Positions 61,513 through 64,000 of a stretch of 64,000 nt of DNA are shown piece after piece. The stretch is from the NCBI GenBank assembly GCA_965248935.1, contig OZ252214.1, positions 1,736,001 to 1,800,000 on the forward strand, written 5' to 3'. The first letter of the stretch is position 1; every line of letters starts with the position of its first letter. Origin of the DNA: G032773895 sp965248935 (GTDB lineage Bacteria > Pseudomonadota > Gammaproteobacteria > Pseudomonadales > Cellvibrionaceae). Below the pieces are notes generated by a model. It saw only the letters and a program-made list of their open reading frames with translations. It was not told the origin of the DNA and searched no databases. The position numbers and the translations under genes were made by a program.

Positions 61513-62388
61513 ATGAATCACGAAGAAGCCGTTAACAGCAATGATCGCCTGAGTTTTACGCTCTTTATGGCTGCGGCGTTTCATGCGCTATTAATTTTTG
61601 GGGTAACTTTCAAAATTAATAGCGGCAATACCATCGCACCTTCGCTTAATATTACTTTGGCGACACATCAATCTCAGATTCAACCCGAAAAAGCAGATTT
61701 TCTCGCCCAGATTAATCAAGAGGCAAGTGGCACGGCGGACGAAGTCAAAGACCTTTCCACCATGCAACTTGCTGAAATTGAAGATGTGAATATTCGTGAT
61801 ACCTATCAAGCCGCTCAGAAAAAATCCTCGATACAAAGTGAATTTTTACAGCAACAAATTACAACGGTATCGTCTCAACAACAAAAAGCCTTAAAACAAA
61901 AAGAGCAGGAAGAAAGCAAAGAAAGTGAAAAATCTGAGGGGCAAGAATCAGAAGTCCCTTGGAGCAACCCAGAAATTGCAAGCTTACGAGCCAAATTAGA
62001 TAAATTAAAACAAGACCTCGCCAAACAACCACGCATACGCCGCCTGACATCCGTTTCAACTAAGGCTTCATACGACGCAGAGTACCTGTATAACTGGTCT
62101 CAAAAAATTGAAGCCATTGGCAATAAAAACTTTCCAAAAGAAGCGCTAGAAAAAGAGATTTTCGGCAACCTGCGGCTATCCGTTATTATCTACCCAAACG
62201 GAACCATAAAAAGTATTGAAGTATTACAGAGTTCTGGGCACAGCATACTGGATAAGAGCGCCATTCAAATTGTCCGACTCAGCAGTCCATTTGCCCCCTT
62301 TCCCAAAGAAATACGCAAAAACACAGATCAATTAGAAATTATTCGAACTTGGCAATTTGAAATTACTGGATTGAGTACTGGACACTAA
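61513..62388 (+). CDS. tonB3: TonB3-like energy transducer
   Basis: 291 residues. One N-terminal membrane helix (FTLFMAAAFHALLIFGVTF), a Gln/Glu/Lys-rich periplasmic linker, and a TonB C-terminal domain (IFGNLRLSVIIYPNGTIKSIEVLQSSGHSILDKSAI). In P. aeruginosa the homologue at this position (TonB3) is needed for twitching rather than iron uptake. Confidence 0.9.
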   Translation: MNHEEAVNSNDRLSFTLFMAAAFHALLIFGVTFKINSGNTIAPSLNITLATHQSQIQPEKADFLAQINQEASGTADEVKDLSTMQLAEIEDVNIRDTYQAAQKKSSIQSEFLQQQITTVSSQQQKALKQKEQEESKESEKSEGQESEVPWSNPEIASLRAKLDKLKQDLAKQPRIRRLTSVSTKASYDAEYLYNWSQKIEAIGNKNFPKEALEKEIFGNLRLSVIIYPNGTIKSIEVLQSSGHSILDKSAIQIVRLSSPFAPFPKEIRKNTDQLEIIRTWQFEITGLSTGH

Positions 62389-62542
62389 AAAATTAACCCG
62401 CAGGCGCGCTCTTTAGGCTATTTAATGCACTTAACTTAAGTCTCTATGACAATACGGTCTGAACAAGTCCATGCCGACAGTTTCTAACCAGAATTAACAA
62501 AAATACGCTTGTGTTATTGAATTCTACCTTCATACTTGAGGT

Positions 62543-63133
62543 ATGGATACTGACTTCCCTATAAAAATATCGGACAACAAAAGCAATAGCTTGCGTGACC
62601 ATTTTCTTATTGCCATGCCTTCGCTAACCGATTCCATGTTCACTCACTCCGTCACTTACCTGTGTGATCACAACGAGCATGGAGCCATGGGTATTATTAT
62701 TAATCAACCCATGGAAATTACTTTGGATGAAGTATTCGAGCAGCTCAGCCTTGATCAAACGCCAGAGAGTTCAAGAGCGCCAGTTTTAGCTGGCGGCCCA
62801 GTGAATGTGCAAAGGGGCTTTGTGCTGCATAGACACGATAGCAACTGGCAATCAACATTGCACGTAACAGACGAAATTAGCTTAACCGCCTCTAAAGATA
62901 TTATGGATGCCCTTTCCAAAGGCAAAGGGCCTGACAAGGCACAGTTTGCACTAGGTTACGCGGGGTGGGGGCCTGGCCAATTAGAAGAGGAAATATCCGA
63001 AAACTCCTGGCTTACCATTCCAGCCGACACAGGAACCATGTTTGATATTCCAGTGGAAGAACGCTGGGCGGCGGCATCAAAACGAATAGGGGTTGACCTA
63101 AACCTTATTTCAACCACCGCTGGCCACGCCTAA
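62543..63133 (+). CDS. yqgE: YqgE/AlgH family protein
   Basis: 196 residues. SLRDHFLIAMPSLTDSMFTHSVTYLCDHNEHGAMGIIINQP at the start, and GYAGWGPGQLEEEISENSWL, are the family signatures. The function is unknown; it lies next to ruvX as in most gammaproteobacteria. Confidence 0.94.
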   Translation: MDTDFPIKISDNKSNSLRDHFLIAMPSLTDSMFTHSVTYLCDHNEHGAMGIIINQPMEITLDEVFEQLSLDQTPESSRAPVLAGGPVNVQRGFVLHRHDSNWQSTLHVTDEISLTASKDIMDALSKGKGPDKAQFALGYAGWGPGQLEEEISENSWLTIPADTGTMFDIPVEERWAAASKRIGVDLNLISTTAGHA

Positions 63134-63190
63134 CTGTAACCTCAAATTACAACAATAACCTCGAATACAATAATAACCTCGAGTACAACA

Positions 63191-63655
63191 ATGTCTCTTA
63201 AGACTCACTTCACAACCATTCTCGCTTTTGATTTCGGCACAAAAAGTATTGGTGTGGCAATAGGGCAAACCATAACGGATACAGCGGGCGAACTCCCTCC
63301 AATTACAGCCCAAGAAGGGATACCTGACTGGAATACCATAGGCAATTTACTCAAAGAATGGTGCCCCGATATTATTATTGTTGGGCTGCCATTCAATATG
63401 GACGAAAGTGAAAACGAAATAACACGTAGAGCGCGCAAGTTTGGCAATCGCATTCATGGTCGTTTTGGCGTTCCAGTAGAGTTTTATGATGAACGACTCA
63501 CCACACGCGAGGCCAAAGCAGAAGCATACCAAAGGGGTTATACCGGCAATAATTACACGAAAAACCCTGTGGACTCTATTGCCGCCCGATTAATACTAGA
63601 GAGCTGGTGGCACGACCAACCCAAACTCAATGAGCATGAATTGCATATAAAATAA
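63191..63655 (+). CDS. ruvX: RuvX (YqgF) Holliday junction resolvase-like
   Basis: 154 residues of the RNase H-like fold. AFDFGTKSIGVAIG (first Asp), IIVGLPFNMD, and VEFYDERLTT with DSIAARLILESW complete the acidic centre. In bacteria YqgF acts in rRNA processing and resembles RuvC. Confidence 0.95.
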   Translation: MSLKTHFTTILAFDFGTKSIGVAIGQTITDTAGELPPITAQEGIPDWNTIGNLLKEWCPDIIIVGLPFNMDESENEITRRARKFGNRIHGRFGVPVEFYDERLTTREAKAEAYQRGYTGNNYTKNPVDSIAARLILESWWHDQPKLNEHELHIK

Positions 63656-63835
63656 TAAGTAGCCGACTATCAATATTAAAAATATTAATAAAGATGAAGT
63701 TCTAGCGCGGCAAAAGAATAATGGGCTTTCCTTTCACCACCAAGAACCTAGCTGTTCGCATTCACACAATATCGACTAAATCAATACATTATGACACTTC
63801 CGGCTCTTTCTCTTACTTTTTTCCCCACTTTTTCC

Positions 63836-64000
63836 CTACTGGATAGAGTCTTGGGCAAATAACGGACGATTCACAATCTCTTTCCATTGAACCCCATCAA
63901 AAACCAAAGCTTGATCATTTCCATAAGATAACAAGGCATCTTCACAACTTGCCACATGCGCAAATGAACTTTGCCGAGGCCCCTCTTTCGGAAATTGATA
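63836..64000 (-). CDS. 3' end of an unidentified gene (runs off the window)
   Basis: A 54-codon minus-strand frame open to the window edge ends at TAG 63836-63838. The sequence includes AHVASCEDALLSYGND and ALVFDGVQWKEIV. No family is recognised from this fragment. It is convergent with ruvX; the expected pyrR neighbour is not evident. Confidence 0.6.
   Translation of the reverse strand, partial: YQFPKEGPRQSSFAHVASCEDALLSYGNDQALVFDGVQWKEIVNRPLFAQDSIQ

Overview
The window looks like a stretch of chromosome from an AT-leaning marine-type gammaproteobacterium. Gene order matches the Pseudomonas/Cellvibrionales lineage: dksA-gluQ-cbrX-cbrA-cbrB-crcZ-pcnB-folK-panB, and ruvX-yqgE-tonB3-gshB facing pilGHIJK-chpABC. 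I infer a Cellvibrionaceae-like organism (Saccharophagus/Teredinibacter type). This rests on that synteny, the carbohydrate-binding-like modules and the PEP-CTERM-like proteins, not on a database match. I see no rRNA, tRNA or CRISPR array.

Layout. 1-2.2 kb: right part of a two-gene transposon (DDE transposase plus AAA ATPase), its repeat-rich end, an IS66 orf remnant, and the end repeats of a second, related element that cuts an RHS gene. 2.1-8.7 kb: an accessory RHS locus on the minus strand, with a two-protein split RHS polypeptide, a small putative immunity gene and broken RHS/immunity pieces. 9.1-11.5 kb: M15 peptidase, TfoX C-terminal domain protein, Rieske protein and sfsA, then a MITE-like element. 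12.1-21 kb: dksA-gluQ, then the carbon-catabolite module cbrX-cbrA-cbrB, followed by what reads as a complete CrcZ-type small RNA gene (bipartite activator site, sigma-54 promoter, A-rich Hfq-type motifs, terminator), then pcnB-folK. 21-24.7 kb: deoxynucleoside kinase, panB, and convergent dxs.

24.9-41.6 kb is accessory-like: a lipoprotein hydrolase, small secreted proteins, a histidine kinase with a degenerate ATPase domain, a LysR/glutathionyl-hydroquinone reductase/pirin cluster, cold shock protein, SMR transporter, a large KAP-family NTPase with an OmpA-like periplasmic region, a rhomboid protease, a frameshifted TetR gene beside a GST with an intact palindromic operator, and an anti-sigma-like gene whose ECF sigma partner survives only as a C-terminal scrap. 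41.9-44 kb: two tandem paralogous PEP-CTERM-like secreted proteins, each with its own sigma-54-type promoter and terminator. 44-47.7 kb: cysQ, yrfG, hslR, hslO. 47.7-60.2 kb: the Pil-Chp chemosensory operon for type IV pili (minus strand). 60.4-63.7 kb: gshB, tonB3-like, yqgE, ruvX. The last 165 bases hold the 3' end of a minus-strand gene that runs off the window.

How it fits together: CbrA/CbrB with RpoN would drive the CrcZ-like RNA, which in relatives titrates Hfq/Crc and relieves catabolite repression. RpoN may also drive the PEP-CTERM pair. Pil-Chp controls twitching and pilus-linked signalling, with the neighbouring TonB3-like protein implicated in twitching in Pseudomonas aeruginosa.
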